Of a stretch of 64,000 nucleotides of DNA, positions 15,944 to 24,616 are shown one piece after another. This DNA is from Phycisphaerales bacterium (lineage in GTDB: Bacteria; Planctomycetota; Phycisphaerae; Phycisphaerales; SM1A02): the NCBI GenBank assembly GCA_029260575.1, contig JAJDDB010000027.1:622501-686500 (forward strand), written 5' to 3'. A model generated the notes under the pieces. The model did not search any database. It was given only the letters and a program-made list of their open reading frames with translations, and had not been told where the DNA came from. Each line of letters starts with the position of its first letter. Position 1 is the first letter of the stretch. Both the position numbers and the translations under genes were made by a program.

Positions 15944-17746
15944 TTAACGAATCATCTTCCGGCCCCATGAAACGGTGAACAGTGCGATGAGTGTGACGCC
16001 GAGCGCTGCCTGGATGCTGGCGACGCCGCGCAGCCAGCCGGTTGGTGCAAAGTCGCCGTAGCCGAGTGTTGTGAATGTGGTCACGGAGAAATACAGCGGT
16101 GTGAGGATCGAAGATTTGCCCCACACGTCCATCGCTGTGGTCGCACCTTCCGGCAGCGTTCCGCTGTAGATGATCGTGTCATTGCTCGCCCATGCACCGT
16201 AGAAGAACGCCCAGAGAGCGATCACGACCAGCGACGTGACCAGCGGCCGCATCGGTCGAACGAGGTAGCCGAGACAGTTCCGCCAGATGAACCAGTAGAG
16301 GACGCCGTCGAAGGCGAACCACTGGAACCACTTCAACCGAGACGAGCGTGTAACCGCTTCAAAGCTCTGTGCAAGAGCCATCACCTCAGCGTGCGTGGAC
16401 TTGTCGGGTAAAAACGGTTTCAACATTTCAACGGTTATCTTTGGTTGTGCGAAAACCCTCGGCCCGGCCTGCATCCACAGGTCGCCGGCCTTGCGCCGCA
16501 GGTCCATGTAACGGAAGTGGCACAGGTCTTCGAGTTCATCCGCGCTGGTCTGATGACGGAAGATATCGCGCAGGAGGTTGTAGTCGCCGGCGGCTTTGCG
16601 CAGTTCATCACTGTTGTCGGAATCCTCGCCAACAATGAATGTGCCGTGTGAAAAGACGCTAAGCGAGCGGCGCAGCCAAGGCCAGATGTCGTCCAGCCAC
16701 GGCGCAGCGATGGTGATCAGGTACTGCACAAGCCAGAACAGGACGCGTCGGCGATGCTCGCGCGTGCCAAGCGTTGACTCATCCCACCAGTCGCGGGCCG
16801 ATGATCGGGACCGTAGCTCGATCCGGCGGACCGGCTTCGATGGCACGGTGATCACCGCCCCCGGCCGAATGTCAGCTCCGCGAAACGACAGCCGTGCACC
16901 GGGCTCGATCCTTGCCCAGCTCAACGTCAATCGCCGCTCAAGCGTCATTGATGCGAATATCGTCGAGCCAGCGAAACTCGACGATGAAAAGTCCGCCGGG
17001 CCGGTAAAGGTAGTCGAGTTGAAGTTCGCCTCGCCTTTGAAGGTCGCCATCTCGAAGAGCGTCCAATCGGCAAAGGTCGCCCAACTGAAATTAGCTTTGC
17101 CGGTGAACAACACTCGCTTGAAGTACACCGAGTCAGTGAAGGTCACCGAACTGAAGCTCGCCTCGCCGATGAAAGTCACGTACCAAATAATCACCCCGTG
17201 GTTGAACCTCGCCGAAATGAAGTCTGCCGGACCGGCGAACGTCGCCATAGAGAAGTCCGTCTCGGCGGTAAAGGTCGCCCAACTGAAGTTTGCTCGGCTG
17301 GTGAAGATCGCGTCAAAGAAGTTCGCTCGGCTGGTGAAGACCGCCCTTTGAAAATCTGCTTCGCTTGTGAATCTAGGGGCACGGAAGAGCTCAATTGATA
17401 TCTTGATGTGAAGATTGCTGCAGTCGCATGATGCAATCTCGCCGCCGTGGATTTGGAGAGGGGTCGGATTGTCGATTGTCGGCTTGCCATCGGGGCCGAT
17501 CTCGGCCAGGCGGGCATCGGGATGAGCCTGCACAGCTTCGATGAGTGTGCGCAGTTCCGGGACGATTGCATGACAGATCGAAGCGCCGCGATTGCAGTTG
17601 TACTCGTGGACCTGCACGATCGCATCGGCAAGTTCGGTGAGCGTGGGCGGACTGCTTTCCGTTACAGGATCGGAATCCTCGCGCCATGCCTGCACGAACG
17701 GTCTGAAATCATCGCCCCAATACGGCTTGACTTGCGGATCGGCCAT
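15944..17746 (-). CDS. Pentapeptide-repeat / K+ channel fusion protein
   Basis: 600 residues from the ATG at 17746 (a TTG two codons earlier is possible). Residues ~122-300 consist of pentapeptide repeats of A(D/N)F-x-x type (ANFFDAIFTSRANFSWATFT and similar), predicted to fold as a right-handed quadrilateral beta-helix. A helical middle region (~310-480) follows. The C-terminal ~120 residues form an Ion_trans_2-type pore module: helix PLVTSLVVIALWAFFYGAWA, pore loop TTFTTLGYGDF with the K+-selectivity filter GYGD at 562-565, and helix VASIQAALGVTLIALFTVSW. It is probably a cytoplasmic-membrane K+ channel with an intracellular pentapeptide sensor or scaffold. What gates it is unknown. Confidence 0.8.
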   Translation of the reverse strand: MADPQVKPYWGDDFRPFVQAWREDSDPVTESSPPTLTELADAIVQVHEYNCNRGASICHAIVPELRTLIEAVQAHPDARLAEIGPDGKPTIDNPTPLQIHGGEIASCDCSNLHIKISIELFRAPRFTSEADFQRAVFTSRANFFDAIFTSRANFSWATFTAETDFSMATFAGPADFISARFNHGVIIWYVTFIGEASFSSVTFTDSVYFKRVLFTGKANFSWATFADWTLFEMATFKGEANFNSTTFTGPADFSSSSFAGSTIFASMTLERRLTLSWARIEPGARLSFRGADIRPGAVITVPSKPVRRIELRSRSSARDWWDESTLGTREHRRRVLFWLVQYLITIAAPWLDDIWPWLRRSLSVFSHGTFIVGEDSDNSDELRKAAGDYNLLRDIFRHQTSADELEDLCHFRYMDLRRKAGDLWMQAGPRVFAQPKITVEMLKPFLPDKSTHAEVMALAQSFEAVTRSSRLKWFQWFAFDGVLYWFIWRNCLGYLVRPMRPLVTSLVVIALWAFFYGAWASNDTIIYSGTLPEGATTAMDVWGKSSILTPLYFSVTTFTTLGYGDFAPTGWLRGVASIQAALGVTLIALFTVSWGRKMIR

Positions 17747-17880
17747 GAGCAATCAGTGTACTGCCTCCTGCCCAATTTCTTCACGCAGCGAATCTACGTG
17801 TACCATATCGCGCTGATGGCGAGACCACGCGTCGCAATCACACCTTGGTCTTCTTATGTTCGCCATGCGGGAGATATGAA

Positions 17881-18756
17881 ATGCGCACTTTCATCCTTGT
17901 ATTCGTCGCAGTGTTTGTTGCGTTTTCTGTTTACCATCCTCAAAACTGCGTCGCCCAAAACTGTCGTCCTCAGTTTCGTGAGGGGGAGTTGCCAGTTGGT
18001 TACATTGCAGATCCTTGTACAGGATGGTCGTTCCCGAACATTGAAACGGGTGATCAACCGTTTACCGCACTCGCCTTTGATTCAGAAGGCGGACTATATC
18101 AACTCGATAAAGTTCATCTCATTATGTGGGTAACGTCGCACTGGATTATGCTTGACCTTAGTTGGTTCTGCCACGGTCATCACCTTCATCGATTTGGGTT
18201 CGGTAATGTCGAGTGCCAGATACAACAATTGGTGGATATCAGTCCCGTCTACTTCTTTCGGCCGGGATGCGAAACTGACTGTCGCGCCGACTCGGTCGTC
18301 TTCCGTCTTGAATGCGACGCTGAGCCGTTTTTGGGAGCCGGAACGATCGAAGGCAATGTGGCGAGTAACGTGCACTTGTTTGGAGGTTCTATGCGCCACC
18401 TATCCTTGAACTACACGGCTATCTTGCTTTACGAGTACGCAGTATTTGGGGGCGCTTGCTGTCTCCCCGACGGCTCATGCGAGGTCGTCACTGACGCAAA
18501 CGATTGCATCGCGCTGAACGGCACGTATCGTGAGGGCTTGGATTGTCGCGGAGATGAATGCCCACCGGCGTGTGAGGCAGATATTGATAACGACGGCGCA
18601 GTGACAGTCTTTGATCTCCTCCGAGTTCTCGAATGCTGGGGTCCATGGAATGAGTCGTGCGAGAACGCAAATATCGAATTCGCCGGTGCAAGTATCGCGC
18701 AAATCGATGTCTTTGATCTCTTGAAGGTTCTCAGCTCATGGGGATCGTGCAGCTAA
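17881..18756 (+). CDS. Secreted protein with GACC-type Cys domain and dockerin-like C-terminus
   Basis: 291 residues. The ATG at 17881 has GGGAG seven bases upstream. A signal peptide (MRTFILVFVAVFVAFSVYHP, cleavage near CVAQ) is followed by an unrecognised ~180-residue domain. A Cys-rich module then begins GGACCLPDGSCEVVTDANDC, and the C-terminus holds a dockerin type I-like Ca2+-binding pair (ADIDNDGAVTVFDLLRVLE and QIDVFDLLKVLSSWG). Planctomycetes, Phycisphaerae in particular, carry many proteins with this ending, thought to act in export or surface attachment. The second Ca2+ loop lacks several Asp residues. Ligand or substrate unknown. Confidence 0.75.
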   Translation: MRTFILVFVAVFVAFSVYHPQNCVAQNCRPQFREGELPVGYIADPCTGWSFPNIETGDQPFTALAFDSEGGLYQLDKVHLIMWVTSHWIMLDLSWFCHGHHLHRFGFGNVECQIQQLVDISPVYFFRPGCETDCRADSVVFRLECDAEPFLGAGTIEGNVASNVHLFGGSMRHLSLNYTAILLYEYAVFGGACCLPDGSCEVVTDANDCIALNGTYREGLDCRGDECPPACEADIDNDGAVTVFDLLRVLECWGPWNESCENANIEFAGASIAQIDVFDLLKVLSSWGSCS

Positions 18757-18785
18757 ATACTCTCCCCTGTTACCATGCCGCGTTC

Positions 18786-19439
18786 ATGGGACAGAACATT
18801 CGCAGACATCTGCCCAATGCGTTGACGATGCTCCGGCTGCTGCTGGCTGGGGGGTTCTTTGCTGCGCTGAATTCGTATCGCTATCCGGACCACCACAGTG
18901 AGTGGGCGTATGTCGCGATCGGGCTGTTTCTGCTGGCTGCGTTCACGGATTTTCTGGATGGTTATCTGGCCCGGCGGTGGGAAGTGGTCAGCGTGTTCGG
19001 CAGAGTCATGGACCCGTTCTGCGACAAGGTGCTGATTCTGGGGGCGTTCATCTATCTGGCAGGGCCGCGCTTTCTTGTGCCGCAGTGGGTGCAGGCGGGT
19101 GATTTTTTCACGATGGCGACCGGCGTGTATCCGTGGATGGTGGCGGTGATCCTCGCGCGCGAATTGTTAGTCACGAGCATTCGCGGTGAAGTCGAAGCGA
19201 CCGGGCAGAGCTTTGCAGCGAAAACACCGGGCAAGCTGAAGATGATTCTGCAGTCGGCGGCGATACCGATTGTGATTTTCCTGGTGGTGACGTTCAAGAC
19301 CGGCGACACGCTGTGGGCGATGTGGACGTGTCACGTTCTGGTGTACGCGACGGTGATTGTGACGCTGTGGTCGGGCCTGCCGTATGTTCTGGGGGCTCGA
19401 AAGGTGATCAGCGCTGATCGCAAGGAGATGTCGAACTGA
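18786..19439 (+). CDS. pgsA: CDP-diacylglycerol-glycerol-3-phosphate 3-phosphatidyltransferase
   Basis: 217 residues from the ATG at 18786 (MGQNIRRHLPNALTMLRLLL). An ATG at 18738 overlaps the previous gene and is less likely. The CDP-alcohol phosphotransferase signature DG-x2-AR-x8-G-x3-D-x3-D is complete in DGYLARRWEVVSVFGRVMD then PFCDK. Several membrane helices are present. The enzyme makes phosphatidylglycerophosphate from CDP-diacylglycerol and glycerol-3-phosphate. The next gene, pgpA, removes the phosphate and overlaps by one base (TGATG), which supports the PgsA assignment over other CDP-alcohol transferases. Confidence 0.88.
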   Translation: MGQNIRRHLPNALTMLRLLLAGGFFAALNSYRYPDHHSEWAYVAIGLFLLAAFTDFLDGYLARRWEVVSVFGRVMDPFCDKVLILGAFIYLAGPRFLVPQWVQAGDFFTMATGVYPWMVAVILARELLVTSIRGEVEATGQSFAAKTPGKLKMILQSAAIPIVIFLVVTFKTGDTLWAMWTCHVLVYATVIVTLWSGLPYVLGARKVISADRKEMSN

Positions 19440-19948
19440 TGCGCATGTTGCTTTTGACAGCGTTTGGTTTGGGGAACCTGCACCCCGCGCCGGGGACGTG
19501 GGGTTCACTGTTCACGATTCTTGTCGTCGCAGCGTTGTTGCTTGCCAAGGCATCGAACACGACAATCAATATCACTTTGGTTGTGCTGCTGGTGCTATTC
19601 AGCGTGTTCTGCATTGCGTGGGTGCCGTGGGCGGAGCAGGTTCTGGGGAAGAAGGACCCGGGCACGGTTGTGGCGGATGAAGTTGCGGGCGTGGCGCTGA
19701 CACTGCTGGTGTTGCCGTGGAAAACGGTCGGCGTTGATGCGAAGGCGTGGCTGTGGAACGGCGCGCTGTTGGTGATCGGCTTTGCGATGTTTCGGTTGTT
19801 TGACATTACCAAGCCGCCGCCGGTGAAGCTGACGGAGCAACTGCCGGGTGGGTGGGGATTGCTGATCGATGATCTTGTGGCGGCGGTGTATGCGCTGATC
19901 GCGACGCAGTTGCTGGCGCGGTTCGCGCTGCCTGCGGTGTTGCACTAA
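19439..19948 (+). CDS. pgpA: Phosphatidylglycerophosphatase A
   Basis: 169 residues with the PgpA motifs: GLGNLHPAPGTWGS at the N-terminus, KDPGTVVADEVAGVAL (conserved Asp-Glu), FAMFRLFDITKPPPV, and GGWGLLIDDLVAAVYA. Three to four membrane helices lie between them. It dephosphorylates phosphatidylglycerophosphate to phosphatidylglycerol. It is translationally coupled to pgsA, so two consecutive steps of one pathway are co-produced. Its stop codon abuts the stop of the convergent gene at 19949 with no intergenic base, so transcription from either side may interfere. Confidence 0.92.
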   Translation: MRMLLLTAFGLGNLHPAPGTWGSLFTILVVAALLLAKASNTTINITLVVLLVLFSVFCIAWVPWAEQVLGKKDPGTVVADEVAGVALTLLVLPWKTVGVDAKAWLWNGALLVIGFAMFRLFDITKPPPVKLTEQLPGGWGLLIDDLVAAVYALIATQLLARFALPAVLH

Positions 19949-20410
19949 TTACAACGGCCGATGCAGGCGCATGTCGTGGCGTGATTCGAGCACGCTGCGC
20001 ATGTTGCAGATGTGCCACTGCCAGAATGCGGCTTCGGTTGCCATGGAGATCAGTGAATCGCGTTCATCGTGGAACGGCCCCTGCCGCATCGTTACGACTG
20101 CGCCCTTTTCGCGGTTTGGTTTCACTTTCCAATACACCGGCGCGTGCTTGGTGGTGTGATCGGCGAACCAGTCCCAGACGATCTTCCCGCCGGCGTCGTA
20201 ATCGAGAATCGCAATTGTGCTGGTCTTCGTGCAGTTCTTGTCCCAGCAGAAGACGATGTTGCCACCCTGGCGCAGCTCGATCTTCGCATCCATTGAGAAC
20301 CAACTTCGCAGCCCGCCAGCTGTACACAGCGATTCGAATACATCTTCATGGTGCGATGCAATCGTCTCGGTGAGTATGTTCCACAAGCCGTCTTCTTCTT
20401 CTCGAATCAT
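19949..20410 (-). CDS. SRPBCC / AHSA1-like ligand-binding domain protein
   Basis: 153 residues that look like a START/Bet v 1-type fold: an N-terminal strand and helix (LTETIASHHEDVFESLCT), LRSWFSMDAKIELRQGGNIV, then DYDAGGKIVWDWFAD, and a C-terminal helix (MATEAAFWQWHICNMRSVLE). Such domains bind hydrophobic ligands or chaperone clients. The start overlaps the lysA stop by 4 bp (ATGA), so it is co-translated with diaminopimelate decarboxylase. Whether the link is functional is unknown. Family assignment is by pattern and moderate in confidence. Confidence 0.6.
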   Translation of the reverse strand: MIREEEDGLWNILTETIASHHEDVFESLCTAGGLRSWFSMDAKIELRQGGNIVFCWDKNCTKTSTIAILDYDAGGKIVWDWFADHTTKHAPVYWKVKPNREKGAVVTMRQGPFHDERDSLISMATEAAFWQWHICNMRSVLESRHDMRLHRPL

Positions 20411-21765
20411 GAGTTCATTGCCTCGCGAGATGCACGGTTATTGGTGGGGACACAGGCGGTCACGTCAATAGTCCTTGGATTCAATTCATGTGACGTCAGA
20501 TCATCATACGTTTCATGTTCACGGCAGATCGTCACCTGCGAGCCATGCACCAGCACTTCTGCAAGTATCGGCCGGCTGTTATATCGGCTGGCCATTGCCA
20601 TGCCGTACGCGCCTGCGCTAAACACAGCCAGCAGATCACCGCGATGCACCGGCGGGATCGCGCGATCGCGGGCAAGAAAATCGCCTGTTTCACAGATCGG
20701 GCCGACAACATCGACGGTCTGCAAACCGGGTAGATCAAGTAAAGCATCGCGGCGCGGGGGAACGTGTTCCGGCTGCACATGCGCCGGCCAGATGAAATGA
20801 AACGCATCGTAATGGCACGGCCGAAGCAGTGCATTCATCCCGGCGTCGCAGATGACGAAATCGCGCGTGCCGGTGGTCTTGGTGAACATGACCTCGGTCA
20901 ACAGCACGCCTGCATTGGCAATCAACGTCCGCCCCGGCTCGAGCACGATCTGCACACCGTCGTTGGCAAGCGGCTGCAACATCGGCACGAGTGCATCGGC
21001 ATAGTGTTGCGCGCTTGGCGTCTGATCCGTTTCATAATCAGCTCCGAACCCACCGCCCAGATCGAGCATTTCGATCGAATGCCCATTCGTACGCAATTGG
21101 TTTATCAACTCATGCAAGCGCTGCAGCGCGTTAATGTACGGCTGCACGGTGTAAATCGGTGAGCCGAGATGTACATGCAAGCCGCACAGCCGGCACCAGG
21201 TATTTGCGCCGTACTTTTCAAAGATCGCTGCAGCTTGATCGATGTAGACGCCGAACTTCGTGTCGCGCGTGCCTGTTGTAGTGTGGCGGTGCGTGTGTGC
21301 ATCAACATCGGGATTCACGCGCAGCGCCGCGTGGCACGGCGTATTCAATTCCTCAGCAAGTGCTGCGAGAACTTCCAATTCTTGCTCGGATTCGATATTA
21401 AACCAACCAACGCCGGCTTCGAGCGACTGTCGCAACTCTTCATCGGACTTGCCCACTCCTGCGAACACACATCGCGCCGGATCAACGTCTGCAAGTTGCG
21501 CGCGATGCAGCTCTCCCCCGCTGACCAAATCCATCCCCGCGCCGAGATCGCTGAGTATCCGGCAAATGGACAAGTTCGCGCAGCTCTTGATCGAGTAGCA
21601 GATCAGGGGGTTCAGCGATGCGAATGCCGCCGCAAAACGCTGGTAATGATCGACCAGCGTTTGCTTGGAATATACATAGCACGGCGTGCCCACTGCATCG
21701 GCGATGGCTTCTACCGCCACCTGTTCGACGTTTAGCACGCCGTTGTCATACCGAAAATAATCCAT
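20407..21765 (-). CDS. lysA: Diaminopimelate decarboxylase
   Basis: 452 residues of the PLP fold-III decarboxylase family. The PLP-binding Lys is in LICYSIKSCANL (K60). Other family motifs are AGVGKSDEELRQSLEAGV, NPDVDAHTHRHTTTG, the phosphate-binding Gly-rich stretch LDLGGGFGADYE, LEPGRTLIANAGVLLTEV, and PICETGDFLARDR with the conserved Cys that completes the active site across the dimer. The enzyme converts meso-diaminopimelate to L-lysine, the last step of lysine synthesis, in the cytoplasm. It is upstream of the SRPBCC gene in one transcription unit. Confidence 0.93.
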   Translation of the reverse strand: MDYFRYDNGVLNVEQVAVEAIADAVGTPCYVYSKQTLVDHYQRFAAAFASLNPLICYSIKSCANLSICRILSDLGAGMDLVSGGELHRAQLADVDPARCVFAGVGKSDEELRQSLEAGVGWFNIESEQELEVLAALAEELNTPCHAALRVNPDVDAHTHRHTTTGTRDTKFGVYIDQAAAIFEKYGANTWCRLCGLHVHLGSPIYTVQPYINALQRLHELINQLRTNGHSIEMLDLGGGFGADYETDQTPSAQHYADALVPMLQPLANDGVQIVLEPGRTLIANAGVLLTEVMFTKTTGTRDFVICDAGMNALLRPCHYDAFHFIWPAHVQPEHVPPRRDALLDLPGLQTVDVVGPICETGDFLARDRAIPPVHRGDLLAVFSAGAYGMAMASRYNSRPILAEVLVHGSQVTICREHETYDDLTSHELNPRTIDVTACVPTNNRASREAMNS

Positions 21766-21825
21766 TCATCGTTTCCAGAAGGGGTTCGACGGGATTCTAT
21801 CGGCATGCGGATGCGCGTGTCGGAT

Positions 21826-22302
21826 TCAGTTTTTGTTCGATGTTCGTACAGCGACGCCGAGATACGTCCCCTGCAACGAACGGAGTGAACCGTCTTCGGA
21901 CATCAAATCTTGCGGATTGACACCAGCAGGCAGCGGGGTGAATAGAACCCCGGTTTCATGCATGGAATTGCCCACATATCGGCAGTGTTGCACCCGCGCG
22001 CCGACAATCGCTGTCGTGCCATTGGACCGAACAAGCTGCAGGACGATGAACGTTCCGGGTGTGAAAACCCTGTGCCCGGCCAGACAAACGCCGCCCAGAC
22101 TGATGTTTCGCCCAGTGAGCGTGATCGGTTTTTCGAGCGTGCCGTTCTCGTCTACAGCAGCGACACCGATGTCCGTCACATACGGATACCGTTCATCAGT
22201 GCGACGCTCGTCGGCGACCGACTGTGCATCGATGACACCCGCTGCTATATCAATCATCAGATCAGCGTCGGTTCGAGATTGCGGATTCGGCGCGGCTGCC
22301 AT
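21826..22302 (-). CDS. PilZ domain protein
   Basis: 158 residues. The ATG at 22302 has GGGGAG five bases upstream, so I discard the longer frame. The PilZ hallmarks are an Arg-rich entry (DERRTDERYPYV), the strand LTGRNISLGGVCLAGH corresponding to the D/N-x-S-x-x-G motif, and VGARVQHCRYVGNSMHETGVL. PilZ domains bind cyclic-di-GMP. The RxxxR and NxSxxG elements are both present, so binding is plausible. No other domain is attached; such stand-alone proteins often act as c-di-GMP-dependent adaptors for motility, polysaccharide export or transcription. Confidence 0.8.
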   Translation of the reverse strand: MAAAPNPQSRTDADLMIDIAAGVIDAQSVADERRTDERYPYVTDIGVAAVDENGTLEKPITLTGRNISLGGVCLAGHRVFTPGTFIVLQLVRSNGTTAIVGARVQHCRYVGNSMHETGVLFTPLPAGVNPQDLMSEDGSLRSLQGTYLGVAVRTSNKN

Positions 22303-22432
22303 ACGTACTCCCCTTGACCGGAACAGAAAGGTCAAAATACGTATCGGCACTATTTACAGCAGTATTCGGACCGATCCCATACGAATGGAAGAGTCCGAGA
22401 ACGAGTGAAATTAATGCGGGGTAAGTACGACG

Positions 22433-24112
22433 CTATCGGTCGTCGCCCGTTTTTGATTCAGCGGGTTTGGTCACGCCAAGACCAAGCGGGCGTGCATTAA
22501 ACTTCGGCTGGCTTGCAGTGCCCGTCACCTGATATGTCACGAGTTTGTCCGTGATCTTGCCGAACAAATTGCCCACTGCGCCCAGCGCATCCTGCGCTTT
22601 CTCCAAAGGACCGGCATTGAACCTGAAGTTCAGCGCCCCATCGAATCCGATCTCGCCCTCACCACGTGCCGCAACAGCCTGACTGACCAGTTTCAACTGA
22701 CGCAATTGCACTTCGGTGCCGGTCAATTGCACCTTGGATTCAAGCGTGTCGTTGTTGCCGCCATTTGGTTTGACGACGCCTGCGACTGTTCGCACCAGCC
22801 CGCCGATCACTGGTACATGCACGAGTTTGCCTTCGGTCACCTGCAGCGTTCCCTCGCCATCAAGCGAGCCGGCTGGATCGTTCATTGTGAACTCGATCGT
22901 ACCAACGTAGTTGATTATGCCGGTGTATTTCGGGTTCGCCGGTTTGTCGGTCGTCGTGGTGGAAACAACATCGGCGGTTTCGTTTGGTGCTTTCTCCTGC
23001 GCTGCCGCTACGGTCGGCTGCGCAAGTTCACCAAGCCGCAAATCTTCCGCATCAACATTCAGAAAGACATCGCGCGAATCAACGAATCCTGCTTCGCCGC
23101 GCACAGTCGCCTGACCACCCAGCGCAGAAAGCACCAGAGAATCAATTGTCGCTACCCCATCGCTGAAGTCTATAGTCGTCTCCATCGACTTCACTGGCAA
23201 CGTGTATCGACCCGAAGCGACATATCCGTCGATCAGCGTGGCTTTCAGTGTTACCGTTGATTGCATTGCCTCCTGGATCGGAATTGTTCCCGTCAACTCC
23301 GATTCAAGAAAGCCTGTGATTGAATGCTTTCTGACAAAACGTTGAACAATCGGCGGCAGAATCTCATATCGATCAGGCACAAGATCGGTTTGCAGTGACA
23401 ACGCATCCAAATGAAGCACAGCCGTGTCAATGTTCAGTTGCCCGTCAAGGTGCAGCGCAAACAGATTCTCACGATCAAGCGCGACATCCAGAGTGTACTG
23501 GCCCGGCTGATCAACAGCAGGATCCGTTTGAAGATCAAATGTCAGGTCATCAAGCTTCATCGCAGGCTCATCAACGGGCTCGTACCGAACGCTCGCGCTG
23601 TTGATTTCGATGCGCCGAATTGCAAAGACATCGCTCGGCCGGATGCCCGCCTTCGCGCTGCCACTCGATTGCCCTGCTTCATTCGCCGCTCCGGGTGCAA
23701 CAACAGTAGACCATCCGTGCAGACCGCCATCCGGCGTAGCAACTAATCGCATGACTGGCTGGTCGACGCGAATGCGTTCGATCTTGATCGGCTCACCAAT
23801 CCTGGGTAACTCTGTGAATTCAATTGTGATCGACGCTGCGGTGATCAAGGCAACATCGCCATCTGCAAAACGCACATCATTGAGCGTGACAGTCGCAGGG
23901 TATTCGTAATCCAAAGCGAAAAACGAGAATTCGGGGTTCAGATTCGCCCGGGCGATTGCTCGAAGACGTTCAGCCAGCCACTGCTCAAGACGCGTAGTGG
24001 ATTGGCCATCATCACGAACTGCCATCGGCTGCAGGAGATAGAAAAAAACAAATCCCACTGCGCCTGCGCCGAATACGATCATAATGATGAAAATTAGGAG
24101 TAATCTTTTCAT
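22433..24112 (-). CDS. AsmA-like / DUF748-type envelope protein
   Basis: 559 residues. One N-terminal helix (LLLIFIIMIVFGAGAVGFVFFYLL) anchors a large extracytoplasmic domain of repeating beta-strands. Segments such as TLNDVRFADGDVALITAASITI, IKIERIRVDQPVMRL and LNVDAEDLRLGELAQ are typical of AsmA/DUF748 repeats. The C-terminus (GEIGFDGALNFRFNAGPLEK) is the usual AsmA ending. AsmA-like proteins form hydrophobic grooves thought to move phospholipids to the outer membrane. It overlaps the upstream small membrane protein gene by 4 bp (ATGA). The exact family member is not determined. Confidence 0.75.
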   Translation of the reverse strand: MKRLLLIFIIMIVFGAGAVGFVFFYLLQPMAVRDDGQSTTRLEQWLAERLRAIARANLNPEFSFFALDYEYPATVTLNDVRFADGDVALITAASITIEFTELPRIGEPIKIERIRVDQPVMRLVATPDGGLHGWSTVVAPGAANEAGQSSGSAKAGIRPSDVFAIRRIEINSASVRYEPVDEPAMKLDDLTFDLQTDPAVDQPGQYTLDVALDRENLFALHLDGQLNIDTAVLHLDALSLQTDLVPDRYEILPPIVQRFVRKHSITGFLESELTGTIPIQEAMQSTVTLKATLIDGYVASGRYTLPVKSMETTIDFSDGVATIDSLVLSALGGQATVRGEAGFVDSRDVFLNVDAEDLRLGELAQPTVAAAQEKAPNETADVVSTTTTDKPANPKYTGIINYVGTIEFTMNDPAGSLDGEGTLQVTEGKLVHVPVIGGLVRTVAGVVKPNGGNNDTLESKVQLTGTEVQLRQLKLVSQAVAARGEGEIGFDGALNFRFNAGPLEKAQDALGAVGNLFGKITDKLVTYQVTGTASQPKFNARPLGLGVTKPAESKTGDDR

Positions 24113-24561
24113 GGTAGCGATTGATCGGGAACATCAAGCAGATCCTTCGATGGCTGTAGTCGTTGCGCCATCAGATCTTTCAATGCTATCCATGAACCGT
24201 AGCCGTTCCATGCAGCAAACAGGAAAAGAATGAATGGGCCGTACGCCATGATTGCGTGCTGCTGATCTGCGAGATCAAGAATTGCAACGACGACAAACAG
24301 CGCTGCTGAAATGAGCCCGACGACGGCGTAGAGCACGTTGGCAACCATTGGCTTGACAAATGTGAGAAGCGCACAGACAAAAAATGAAACCGATGCGATC
24401 TTCAGCGTCCACCCACAGATCAAACGAAATGGAACTAACTGTCCATTGACCCCAGGTGTGTTCCAGTTGACATACATGAAGCCGAAGAATCCGAAAATCA
24501 CAGCACTGATGAGCATGATCCCCGGTCCCGCAAAATTGGACGATGCGCGCGACTGACTCAT
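24109..24561 (-). CDS. Small four-helix membrane protein
   Basis: 150 residues from the ATG at 24561, which has GGAG seven bases upstream; an in-frame TTG five codons earlier lacks this spacing. Four hydrophobic segments are visible: GPGIMLISAVIFGFFGFMYV, LKIASVSFFVCALLTFV, MVANVLYAVVGLISAALFVVVAI and MAYGPFILFLFAAWNGY. The N-terminus is Ser/Arg-rich and cytoplasmic, with a hydrophilic C-terminal tail. I do not recognise the family. Overlap with the AsmA-like gene suggests a joint role in the envelope. Confidence 0.6.
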   Translation of the reverse strand: MSQSRASSNFAGPGIMLISAVIFGFFGFMYVNWNTPGVNGQLVPFRLICGWTLKIASVSFFVCALLTFVKPMVANVLYAVVGLISAALFVVVAILDLADQQHAIMAYGPFILFLFAAWNGYGSWIALKDLMAQRLQPSKDLLDVPDQSLP

Positions 24562-24616
24562 CTGCTGTCTCCGCAATCATGACCTTAAGATGCACGTAGT
24601 CTACTGCGCTGCCTGC

